Positions 7,665 through 15,461 of a DNA stretch of 25,449 nt are shown here, in pieces. The position numbers were made by a program, and so were the translations under genes. The notes beneath the pieces were generated by a model that was not told where the DNA came from, did not search any database, and saw only the letters and a list, made by a program, of their open reading frames with translations. Source of the stretch: an uncultured Lachnospiraceae bacterium. Its GTDB lineage: Bacteria > Bacillota > Clostridia > Lachnospirales > Lachnospiraceae. Position 1 is the first letter of the stretch. Each line of letters opens with the position of its first letter. Where the stretch lies: NCBI GenBank assembly GCA_947175845.1, contig CAMWOK010000007.1, positions 1-25,449 of the forward strand. Direction: 5' to 3'.

Positions 7665-8792
7665 ATGAAACGTTTATGCATATATGTAACATACGATCAT
7701 GAAAACAGAGTGGACGACTATATCGGTTATATGCTCCGGCATCTGCGAAACACTGTAGATACGCTGGTGGTTGTATGTAACTATCAGAATATTGCACAGG
7801 GCATGAGCAATGTAAAACCATATGCGGACAGGATATGTTACAGGGAAAATAAAGGATTTGATGCGGGGGCTTACAAGGATGTACTCTGCCGGGAACTGGG
7901 ATGGGGCGAAGTAGAAAAGTTTGATGAACTGATGCTGATAAATGATTCGTTCTATGGACCATTGTATCCATTGGAAGAGCTGTTTCAAAAAATGTATCAG
8001 AGAAATGTGGATTACTGGGGAATGACACGGTGTCCCGAAGTGGAACTTGCAGATAAAAATACATACGAATCACACATACAAAGCTATTTTTTGGCATTGG
8101 GAAAAACTATTCTGCGCCATAAAAGATTTCAGCAGTTTTGGGAGAACATGGAGTATCCGGCATCATTTATGCAGACGGTCATCACGTTTGAAATTGGAAT
8201 CAATCAGCTTTTGCGACAGCTTGGATTCCGTGGGGCTGCAGCGATGGATCTGTGTTCTGTTCAGTGGAAACTGGAAAAAAATCAGAATCCCTATTTGTTG
8301 TATCCATTGGAGCTGATTCGCGATGCTGCGCTCCCTGTCCTGAAAAGGAAAAGTTTGAGTTTGTCCAACAAGCGGTTTGACAATGCCATAGGAGCGCTAA
8401 AGTTTATCGGGAAGGCGTGTGATTACGAGATTTGTCTGATCGAAAGCCATTTAAGGCGGGGAACGGCAGGCGTGAATCTTATGGGCGCTGACAGCTTTTA
8501 CGCGGCGCATGCGAGGATTTTTATCTACGGCGCAGGCAATTACGGAAAAAACGCAGCAGAGTACTTTGCATATAAAGGGTGGACTTTTGAGAAGTTTTTG
8601 GTGACGGAAATGGCAGGGCAGCCAGGAAATGATTGTTCCAACTGTAGTACTTTTGATAGGGCAGACATTGCAGAAGACGATGGTATCATCATAGCAGTCG
8701 GAAATAAAAAAGTCTTTCGGGAAATAGTTCAGCTGGTCAAAAAAAGATGCAGGATAGAACAGATCTACAATCCGACAGATATCATCTGGTGA
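7665..8792 (+). CDS. RgpF-family (rhamnan synthesis F-like) transferase with C-terminal Rossmann domain
   Basis: This is likely a cytoplasmic glycosyltransferase of the rhamnan synthesis protein F family (PF05045 type). The N-terminal part has V-T-Y-D-H and the E-N-K-G-F-D-A-G-A-Y segment, corresponding to the family's N-R-G-x-D-x-G-A element. It also has I-N-D-S-F-Y-G-P-L, Y-W-G-M-T and H-I-Q-S-Y-F-L, all typical of the family. From about residue 283 to the end is a Rossmann-like domain with I-F-I-Y-G-A-G-N-Y-G and F-L-V-T-E, which puts it in the Thr/Ser subtype. Start choice is uncertain. ATG 7665 begins at the first conserved strand, but AGGAGG at 7642-7647 is 17 bases away. ATG 7608 would lie inside the previous gene with its GGAGG directly abutting. 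The next gene is a second, divergent member of the same family. Confidence 0.8.
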   Translation: MKRLCIYVTYDHENRVDDYIGYMLRHLRNTVDTLVVVCNYQNIAQGMSNVKPYADRICYRENKGFDAGAYKDVLCRELGWGEVEKFDELMLINDSFYGPLYPLEELFQKMYQRNVDYWGMTRCPEVELADKNTYESHIQSYFLALGKTILRHKRFQQFWENMEYPASFMQTVITFEIGINQLLRQLGFRGAAAMDLCSVQWKLEKNQNPYLLYPLELIRDAALPVLKRKSLSLSNKRFDNAIGALKFIGKACDYEICLIESHLRRGTAGVNLMGADSFYAAHARIFIYGAGNYGKNAAEYFAYKGWTFEKFLVTEMAGQPGNDCSNCSTFDRADIAEDDGIIIAVGNKKVFREIVQLVKKRCRIEQIYNPTDIIW

Positions 8793-8845
8793 CACAGCGG
8801 CAGATTGGCAGTACGCAATTGCGCAGAGGAAGCGGGGAGAGGAAT

Positions 8846-10036
8846 ATGGCGGAGTCATACAGGATCATTCCGGACAGCAGAAGGGTGGAGACAGAAGTTG
8901 ACATCCGCAAGGTCAGGGCAGCGGTTCTGGCACATTTATTTTATGAGGATCAGGTGGAATACAGCAAAAGATATCTGGACAGACTTCCCGATGGCATCGA
9001 CTGTATTATTCTGTCTGCAAAGGAAGAGATATTGGCACAGTTTCCGTCTGACAGATATATCAAAATCAGGAAAGAAAACAGGGGGCGTGACATCAGCGCG
9101 CTGCTGGTAGCAGCCAGAGAAGCGATCTTTCAGTATCAGTACATATGTTTTGTCCATGACAAGAGGGAGAAGAGCCCGGACGATCGGGAATTTGTGGAGC
9201 TGTGGCGCAAAAACCTGTGGGATAATATGCTTCAGTCGCCGGAGTATGTCGCCAACCTGATCGATATATTTGAGCGTGAGAGCAGGATTGGGCTGCTGGT
9301 GCCGCTTCCGCCGCACCAGGGGGACAACGGGGTGTGGCTGAAAGGCAATTGGGGAGGCACATTCGGGCTTGTCAGAAATCTTGCAAAGCTGCTGGGACTT
9401 GCGGTCGAGATCTGTTATGACGCACCTCCGGTCACATACAGCACGGTGTTTTGGGCGAGGACAAAAATACTGCGGAAACTGTATTCAAGAGAGTGGACGT
9501 ATTCAGATTTTCCGGACGAACCGATGCGCGATTACGGCGAGTTAAACCATGCAGTGGAGAGGATCCTGCAGTATGTGGCGGAAGATGCGGGGTATGACAC
9601 GGCAGTCGCGCTCTCCTCCACCTTTGCAGCTGCGTTTATCCTGCAGCTGAAAGAAGAGGCAGACAGGATGTGGGAAAGGGCGGGCAGTGTCTTTGGAATC
9701 AGAAATTACAGGGATATTGACGTCTATGGACAGCGGGCGGAAACGATAAGGCAGTTTCAGAAAGCGCATCCGGATCTGTATTTGTACGGGGCAGGAAGTG
9801 CGGGAAAAGACTGCCTGAGAATGTGTACTTTGCTGGGGATCGTGCCCGCCGGGATACTGGTGACAGACCGGAAGGATGCGCCTGACGAAATAGAGGGAAT
9901 CAGGATACTGTCCGTCTCTGAGCTGGAGATCTCTGACCGGACGGGTATCCTCATCACAGTATATGAGACAGACTATCAGAATGCGATCATAAACAGCCTG
10001 GACAGGATGGGATTTTATGCGTATATGGTATATTGA
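8846..10036 (+). CDS. Second RgpF-family transferase with C-terminal Rossmann domain
   Basis: This 396-residue protein is a clearer member of the rhamnan synthesis F family. It shows V-L-A-H-L-F-Y-E-D near residue 26, the signature E-N-R-G-R-D-I-S-A-L, F-V-H-D-K-R-E-K-S (family H-x-K-K-S element), and W-G-G-T-F-G-L. It probably transfers a deoxyhexose or similar residue. From about 310 a recurrent Rossmann-like domain closes the protein (L-Y-L-Y-G-A-G-S-A-G, then I-L-V-T-D, then I-R-I-L-S-V-S-E-L). ATG 8846 is chosen because AGAGGAA lies a few bases upstream; an ATG at 8747 would overlap the previous gene and adds an unrelated-looking leader. From about this gene onward the DNA is visibly richer in G and C than the genes before it. 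Confidence 0.85.
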   Translation: MAESYRIIPDSRRVETEVDIRKVRAAVLAHLFYEDQVEYSKRYLDRLPDGIDCIILSAKEEILAQFPSDRYIKIRKENRGRDISALLVAAREAIFQYQYICFVHDKREKSPDDREFVELWRKNLWDNMLQSPEYVANLIDIFERESRIGLLVPLPPHQGDNGVWLKGNWGGTFGLVRNLAKLLGLAVEICYDAPPVTYSTVFWARTKILRKLYSREWTYSDFPDEPMRDYGELNHAVERILQYVAEDAGYDTAVALSSTFAAAFILQLKEEADRMWERAGSVFGIRNYRDIDVYGQRAETIRQFQKAHPDLYLYGAGSAGKDCLRMCTLLGIVPAGILVTDRKDAPDEIEGIRILSVSELEISDRTGILITVYETDYQNAIINSLDRMGFYAYMVY

Positions 10037-10085
10037 AAACGCGGGGGACAGACAGGACCTGCCAAAGATGTGAGGGGAGAGGCAT

Positions 10086-11141
10086 ATGGATTATATCGGG
10101 GTTAAGTTGCACAAGGACCGCAGCGGGATGCTGGCATTCTGCCGACGGCACGACAGGCTGTATCTCTATGGAAACGGCTGGGTGGGCAGAGGGCTTTTTC
10201 AGTATCTGGAAGAGGAAGGGATAGAGATATATGCATTCTGTGTCAGCGACGGACACAAAACGGAAAATCTGTTTTGCGGGAAAGCGGTCTGCGAACTGTC
10301 AGAGATTTCGTTTGGGGAGAATGACGGAATCATTCTGGGTGTCAGTGAAGTGTTTTTGAGGGAAATCTGCGGCAGCCTGCACAGCAGGGGGATTTCATCG
10401 GAAAATATTTATGCACAGCAGATCTATATAGATGACACAGCACTTGCAAAAAGAAAATTGTGCCCGGAGAATCATAAAATTCAGAAAGATACTTATTTTG
10501 CGGGATATACTGCGCTGGACCGGATTGGCAGGGAGCATGGAACAGACAAGTGCAGTGACGAACATGACTATCTGGATAAGTATGAGTTTTTTGTAGACAA
10601 GTGGAAGGATGCAGACATTACGATCCTCGAACTGGGCGTGTATCATGGAGGCAGCCTGAAGATGTGGAGCGCCTATTTTGCGAATGCGTCGGTGTACGGA
10701 GTTGATATTTCCGAGGAGTGTCAGCAGTATGCGGGAGAAAACAGGAGTGTGATCCTGCAGGATCTGGGGGACGAGGACGGGATAAGGGCTCTGGGAGAAC
10801 TGCATCCCACAATCATTGTCGATGACGCCTCGCATCTGTGGTCCCACCAGATTAAGGCGCTGTATCAGCTCTTTCCTGCACTGCAGACTGGCGGCGTGTA
10901 CATCATGGAGGATCTGGGAACCAGTTTCTTTTCGTATGACCGTCAGTATTACGCTGATGCAGTTATTACGGCATACGATTTTTGTGCAGCGTTAGCGGAG
11001 GCTGTGACGGGCAGGGCGCCACTGCGCACAGCACATTTGCAGCAGGCGCTGCTGCCGTTTGGACAGGAGATTGCGGAGCTGGCAGAACAGATATCCATGG
11101 TAAGCTTTATTCAGGAGAGCTGTATCATTATCAAAAAGTAG
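10086..11141 (+). CDS. Macrocin-O-methyltransferase-like protein with N-terminal Rossmann domain
   Basis: This is a class I SAM methyltransferase of the kind seen in sugar O-methylation of macrolides and in glycan clusters. Residues 23-115 are the recurrent Rossmann-like domain: L-Y-L-Y-G-N-G-W-V-G, then F-C-V-S-D (Thr/Ser subtype). The methyltransferase starts near 145 with the family hallmark H-G-T-D-K at 151-155 and a D-x-Y-x-x-Y-E-x-F segment. Motif I is I-L-E-L-G-V-Y-H-G-G-S at 180-190, followed by V-Y-G-V-D-I. A metal-site-like I-V-D-D-A-S-H lies at 244-250. The combination matches demethylmacrocin O-methyltransferase relatives, which act on hexose hydroxyls; the substrate here is inferred to be a glycan sugar. 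A GGGGAGAGG ribosome binding site precedes ATG 10086. Confidence 0.85.
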   Translation: MDYIGVKLHKDRSGMLAFCRRHDRLYLYGNGWVGRGLFQYLEEEGIEIYAFCVSDGHKTENLFCGKAVCELSEISFGENDGIILGVSEVFLREICGSLHSRGISSENIYAQQIYIDDTALAKRKLCPENHKIQKDTYFAGYTALDRIGREHGTDKCSDEHDYLDKYEFFVDKWKDADITILELGVYHGGSLKMWSAYFANASVYGVDISEECQQYAGENRSVILQDLGDEDGIRALGELHPTIIVDDASHLWSHQIKALYQLFPALQTGGVYIMEDLGTSFFSYDRQYYADAVITAYDFCAALAEAVTGRAPLRTAHLQQALLPFGQEIAELAEQISMVSFIQESCIIIKK

Positions 11142-11166
11142 TGCAGCAAAGATACGGAGAAGGAAG

Positions 11167-12114
11167 ATGAATGCGTTTAAAAAGGAAAAGCCTTTTATAA
11201 TATATGGACTCGGCGAGCGGGGAAAGATTTACTATGACTTTTTTGCAGACAGGGGATTTGGCGGCTGTGTGGCTGGATTTTGTGACCAGCGTTATCTGGA
11301 AATGGAACCATATCGAGAAAAACCCTGCTACAGTTATGATGCGGCGAAGGCGCTGGGAGTGCCGTTTCTGCTCTCTGTGCTTGACAGGGACAGTTTTTCG
11401 CAGATCGCACAGAAGCTGACAGCAGATGGATGCTGTTATTATGGGATGGAGGACATTGCAGACTACCTCGGGGTCGATAAAGTTGCTTTTAACAGGGCGT
11501 ATATTGCGTTCTTCCATGACGGCAGGATGGATAATTATTACAGCAGTGCTGAGGAAAAGAGGAACCTTGACATCTTCTGGGGAGAACACTCTGATTTTCT
11601 GCACCTGTTCCGGCAGCTGGATTTGACGGAAGTGATAGAGCTGGCATGTGGACGGGGAAGGCATGTCGGACAATATCTTGACAGTGCGGGCAGTGTGACC
11701 TTGGTGGACATCCTGGAGAAAAACATTGCCGCCTGCCAGGAGCGGTTCAGGGCGTACAGGAACGTGCACTATTATTGCAACAACGGCTTTGACTTAAAAC
11801 AGCTTGAGTCCGGAAAGTACACGGCGCTCTTTTCCTATGACGCGATGGTTCATTTTGAGATGATGGATATCTATCAATATCTGAAAGATATCTACCGGGT
11901 GTGCGCAAAGGGCGGAAGGGTTCTGATTCATCATTCCAATTACGCGCAGGACTATAAAGCATCTTTTCTGAACAGCCCCCACGGCAGGAGTTATATGACA
12001 GACGGCATATTTGCGTATCTGGCGTTTCGCAGCGGGTTTAAGATTTTGGAGCAGAAGGTTATATCATGGGGTGAGAGCAGGGATATTGATTGTATTACCC
12101 TGTTGGAAAAGTAA
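11167..12114 (+). CDS. SAM-dependent methyltransferase with N-terminal Rossmann domain (third type)
   Basis: This 315-residue fusion has the recurrent Rossmann-like domain at about 8-100 (F-I-I-Y-G-L-G-E-R-G, then G-F-C-D-Q). A class I methyltransferase follows, with motif I V-I-E-L-A-C-G-R-G-R-H-V-G at 156-168, an acidic strand 2 (T-L-V-D-I) and S-Y-D-A-M-V-H-F-E near the active site. It belongs to the general Methyltransf_25/11 group and differs from the methyltransferases at 6728, 10086 and 14388. Its likely job is O-methylation of a glycan residue. GGAGAAGGAAG lies directly before ATG 11167, and only six bases separate its stop from the next start. Confidence 0.82.
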   Translation: MNAFKKEKPFIIYGLGERGKIYYDFFADRGFGGCVAGFCDQRYLEMEPYREKPCYSYDAAKALGVPFLLSVLDRDSFSQIAQKLTADGCCYYGMEDIADYLGVDKVAFNRAYIAFFHDGRMDNYYSSAEEKRNLDIFWGEHSDFLHLFRQLDLTEVIELACGRGRHVGQYLDSAGSVTLVDILEKNIAACQERFRAYRNVHYYCNNGFDLKQLESGKYTALFSYDAMVHFEMMDIYQYLKDIYRVCAKGGRVLIHHSNYAQDYKASFLNSPHGRSYMTDGIFAYLAFRSGFKILEQKVISWGESRDIDCITLLEK

Positions 12115-12120
12115 AGGTTC

Positions 12121-13317
12121 ATGAGAAGAATGGGATTGAGTAAATGTGGCGGCGCAGAGAGCGTTGATGTGATTGTACCAGTATATAGAGGACAGCGTTA
12201 CATAAATGGCATTATCAGCCAGCTCGAGGCATGTCTCGAGGGGATGGAGCGGGAGCTCAAAGTTGGCCTGATCCTGGTGAACGACGCTCCGGATGATGTT
12301 TTCCGGGAGGAGTATGTTTCTGAAACGATAGATATTACGGTGGTGGAGACCGATCAGAACAGGGGCATACACGGCGCGCGGGTGAGGGGACTGTCGTACT
12401 GTACAGGTTCCTGCGTGGTCTTTCTGGATCAGGATGACCGACTTTCAAAGAACTATTTTCAGAGCCAGCTGGCTTCGCTCGGGTCTGCGGATGCCGTGGT
12501 CTGCAGGGCTGTGAACGGCGCGCGGGAATTTTATGACTGCGGCAGGCGCTTTGAGGCTGCAGTGTCTGTACAGAACATGTTTTCTGTAGGAAATGGAATC
12601 CTCTCCCCCGGACAGGTACTCATGCGCAGGGAAGCGGTTCCACGGTTCTGGAAAGAGCATATTCTGAGAAAAAATGGTGCGGATGACTGGATGCTCTGGC
12701 TGTGTATGTTGTATGAGGGAAAGCGCTTTGTGCGCAATCAGGATATCCTGTATGAACATATACTCGGCAGCGACAATTGTTCGGAGAGTGCATTTGATAT
12801 GTATCAGTCTGAGTTAGAGATGTACGCGGTGCTGAGGGAACATGATTATCTTGACAGGGAATATCGAAGGCAGCTGCGGCAGGCTGTGCAAAACGGGACA
12901 AAAGTCAGACTGAGGGAGTTGGACAGGTTAAAGGCAGCAGCGGGAATCTATGATCTGTGGCTGGAAGCAGGCGCTGGTTCTGTCGCGCAGGTACTAAAGC
13001 GTAGAGCGTGTCACAAAATTGCAATCTATGGTATGGGGAAAATTGGGCTGAGGCTGTATCAGGAACTCAGGGGGACGTTTGAAGTAGTGTGCTTTATAGA
13101 CAGGAATGCAGCGTATATCAGGACGGATATTCCTGTCTATACGCTGGAGGAGGCTGCACTGCAGGCAGATCTGGTCATTATTGCACTGACAGACAAAGAG
13201 AACCAGATTTGTTCGGAGGTTACTTCGAGGCTTCAGCTTCCGGCGATAAACATAAAAGATATTCTGCTGGAAAGCAAACTACAGCTGGCGGATGGAGATG
13301 ATAAGAAATGGTTATAG
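12121..13317 (+). CDS. GT2 glycosyltransferase with C-terminal Rossmann domain
   Basis: This is an inverting GT-A family 2 transferase acting in the cytoplasm with a nucleotide sugar and a divalent metal. Residues 15-24 hold V-D-V-I-V-P-V-Y-R-G, residues 52-55 V-N-D-A, and the metal site is D-Q-D-D at 103-106. A D-D-W-M-L-W segment further on fits the catalytic-base region. From about 298 to 390 comes the Rossmann-like domain in its Asp subtype (H-K-I-A-I-Y-G-M-G-K-I-G, then F-I-D-R-N, and a D-I-L-L-E end). This copy is closest by eye to those at 2395 and 2868. AAAGG lies before ATG 12121. The 3' end overlaps the next gene by ten bases. Confidence 0.85.
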   Translation: MRRMGLSKCGGAESVDVIVPVYRGQRYINGIISQLEACLEGMERELKVGLILVNDAPDDVFREEYVSETIDITVVETDQNRGIHGARVRGLSYCTGSCVVFLDQDDRLSKNYFQSQLASLGSADAVVCRAVNGAREFYDCGRRFEAAVSVQNMFSVGNGILSPGQVLMRREAVPRFWKEHILRKNGADDWMLWLCMLYEGKRFVRNQDILYEHILGSDNCSESAFDMYQSELEMYAVLREHDYLDREYRRQLRQAVQNGTKVRLRELDRLKAAAGIYDLWLEAGAGSVAQVLKRRACHKIAIYGMGKIGLRLYQELRGTFEVVCFIDRNAAYIRTDIPVYTLEEAALQADLVIIALTDKENQICSEVTSRLQLPAINIKDILLESKLQLADGDDKKWL

Positions 13318-14384
13318 TACGAAATTGCAGCGTTGACATGTTTCTGGAAATGGCAGAGCACAGACAGCTGATATGTTTCTGTGCCGGGCAGAAGCTGCGT
13401 GAATTCTGCGAGCGGTTTCATCTGGAAGACAGGATTTTATATGTTGTTGACAACTTTAAAAATGGAGGTGTATTTCGGTATGGTTCCTGCGACATTCCGA
13501 TCCTTTCCATGGCACAGCTGGATTCGCGGTGTCGGGAGGCATTGTGCGTGGTGACTTCGATGGGCGCTGCAGTCGAAATGATTTCCCGGCTGGATTCCCT
13601 GTCGGTGTGCGAGGGTATTGATGTGTACATATATGAGCTTCTGACAGGAGCAGGCGGGAGCCTGCGCTGGGAGAAGGAGGGGCGGCAGGTCATTCCGAAA
13701 AAAATACATTACTGCTGGTTTGGGGGAGGAAAACTGCCGGAACATTTTCAGAGAAACATAGAGAGCTGGCGCAGGCAGTGTCCCGACTATGAGATCACAG
13801 AGTGGAATGAGCGCAATTATGACGTGGCAAAAAACAAGTATATGAAACAGGCATACGACCATAAAAAATGGGGATTTGTTCCGGATTATGCGCGGCTGGA
13901 TATAGTCAACACACATGGCGGCCTCTACTTCGACACAGATGTGCGGATGCTCAAGTCTTTTGACATGCTTTTGCAGTATGAGTTTTTCTGCGGGTTTGAA
14001 AGCGGAGGCGGTATCAATCTCGGGCAGGGATTCGGAGCCGTGCGGAATCATGTGGTAATTCAGGATATGTTAAATGCGTACGACGATTTGGAATTTGTCA
14101 GAGCAGACGGTAGCATCAATACAGTGCCGTCACCTGTTTATCAGACGGCGGCACTGGAACGGTGGGGGCTTAAAAAAAACGGGATGCTGCAGCAGACCAG
14201 ACAGTTTCTTGTGCTGCCGTCTGAATTCTTTTCGCCGGTCAACGAGTTTGGCTATGGGAATCTGACAGAAAATACGTTCTCAATCCATCAATATGCCGCT
14301 ACATGGTACGATCCAGAACAGCAGAAACACAAAGAGAAGATGATACAGGATTACGAAATGATACAGAAACGTATAGGAGAATAG
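13308..14384 (+). CDS. GT32-like DxD glycosyltransferase with degenerate N-terminal Rossmann domain
   Basis: This transferase resembles the Gly_transf_sug (GT32, capsule/OCH1-like) family. The catalytic domain starts near 128 with I-P-K-K-I-H-Y-C-W-F-G-G-G. It continues with P-D-Y-E-I-T-E-W-N and V-P-D-Y-A-R-L, and the metal-binding D-T-D lies at 209-211 in G-G-L-Y-F-D-T-D-V. Residues 18-115 occupy the place of the recurrent Rossmann domain and keep its strand pattern (I-C-F-C-A-G-Q, L-Y-V-V-D-N, C-D-I-P-I-L). The glycine loop is altered to C-A-G-Q-K-L-R-E-F, so dinucleotide binding by that site is doubtful. It overlaps the preceding GT2 gene by ten bases, with GGAG about ten bases before ATG 13308. 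Confidence 0.85.
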   Translation: MVIVRNCSVDMFLEMAEHRQLICFCAGQKLREFCERFHLEDRILYVVDNFKNGGVFRYGSCDIPILSMAQLDSRCREALCVVTSMGAAVEMISRLDSLSVCEGIDVYIYELLTGAGGSLRWEKEGRQVIPKKIHYCWFGGGKLPEHFQRNIESWRRQCPDYEITEWNERNYDVAKNKYMKQAYDHKKWGFVPDYARLDIVNTHGGLYFDTDVRMLKSFDMLLQYEFFCGFESGGGINLGQGFGAVRNHVVIQDMLNAYDDLEFVRADGSINTVPSPVYQTAALERWGLKKNGMLQQTRQFLVLPSEFFSPVNEFGYGNLTENTFSIHQYAATWYDPEQQKHKEKMIQDYEMIQKRIGE

Positions 14385-14387
14385 CTG

Positions 14388-15410
14388 ATGTATCGGAGGA
14401 TAAAGGATATTTATGGCCATATGGGGGACGAGACGTCGCGGCAAATCTTTGCGGACCGCCTGCTGTTCAGCCTGACTGGTGACAGGCGCTATATGACAAA
14501 GATTGTCAGGGGAACGGCGTTATATCAGAAAATCCATGGGTTAGTAGAGAGCGATGTGCGCAGAAAATACATTGCCAGCGCCGGTCAGTGGGGAAAGATC
14601 ATCGCGGAGCTGTTCGGCAAGTCTGAGTTTGCCGGGATGATCGACAACCATGCGGCAGGCAGTTATGAAAACATTCCAATTCTGCCGCTGGATGCGTTTT
14701 TGGAGCAGGTTTCGGATGGGACTGTCTACATTGGGTCGACAAGGTATCATGCGGAGTTCTGCCAGATGTTAAAAAATGCAGGCATTGGGGAAGACCGGAT
14801 TGTCGATGTGGCGGGAATGATGCTGGACGTATTTCACCGGCAGCAATATTTTGACCTGCCCTTTTTGGAACAAAACAGAAAAGAGCAGGAGATTTTTGTG
14901 GACGGCGGCTGTTATGACGGGGAAAATTCCCGCATGTTTGCAGTCTGGGCAGGGGATGTGTCCAGGACGATATACGCATTTGAACCAGATGAGACGAACT
15001 TTCACAATTGCCGGACCGTTTTGGATAGTCTGGAAGGTGTCTCCTGCCATCTGGTGCGAAAAGGGTTATGGAGCAGCGATACCGTGTTGGAGTTTCATGC
15101 GGATGCAAATGAAGGGTCAAGGTTTGCGGACGGCGGAAAAGTGCAGATCCCGGTCACACGTCTGGATGCCGCGATAGAAGGAAACGTTACATTTATCAAG
15201 CTGGATGTCGAAGGGGCGGAGTATGAAGCGCTCAAAGGGGCGGAAAAACTGATACAGAACTGCAGGCCGACCCTTGCCGTTTCTGTCTACCACAAAGCGC
15301 AGGACATATGGGAACTGCCAGAGCTGATCCTGTCAATGGCTCCGGAGTATACTTTTTATCTGCGCCACTACTCCCTCTCGAGCGAGGAGACGGTTCTGTA
15401 TGCCGTGTGA
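14388..15410 (+). CDS. FkbM-family methyltransferase with internal/N-terminal Rossmann domain
   Basis: This 340-residue protein carries an extra helical segment (1-57), then the recurrent Rossmann-like unit at about 58-150. There the loop reads I-A-S-A-G-Q-W-G and strand 2 ends M-I-D-N-H. An FkbM-type SAM methyltransferase follows from about 168: F-V-D-G-G-C-Y-D-G-E-N at 170-180, A-F-E-P-D-E-T-N at 197-204, then I-K-L-D-V-E-G-A-E-Y-E-A-L, the strongest FkbM hallmark. FkbM enzymes methylate sugar or polyketide hydroxyls, so a glycan O-methylation role is likely. AGGAGA is seven bases upstream of ATG 14388, and the gene starts three bases after the previous stop. Confidence 0.88.
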   Translation: MYRRIKDIYGHMGDETSRQIFADRLLFSLTGDRRYMTKIVRGTALYQKIHGLVESDVRRKYIASAGQWGKIIAELFGKSEFAGMIDNHAAGSYENIPILPLDAFLEQVSDGTVYIGSTRYHAEFCQMLKNAGIGEDRIVDVAGMMLDVFHRQQYFDLPFLEQNRKEQEIFVDGGCYDGENSRMFAVWAGDVSRTIYAFEPDETNFHNCRTVLDSLEGVSCHLVRKGLWSSDTVLEFHADANEGSRFADGGKVQIPVTRLDAAIEGNVTFIKLDVEGAEYEALKGAEKLIQNCRPTLAVSVYHKAQDIWELPELILSMAPEYTFYLRHYSLSSEETVLYAV

Positions 15411-15461
15411 CGCTCGGCTGCCAGTGAGGGAGGACGCGCAGGGAAAGGAGTGTTTCGCCAG

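Noticed and set aside
12223..12240. Two CTCGAG hexamers six bases apart, resembling an operator
   Set aside because: They lie inside the GT2 coding region in different codon contexts and are each self-complementary; chance is the simplest explanation.
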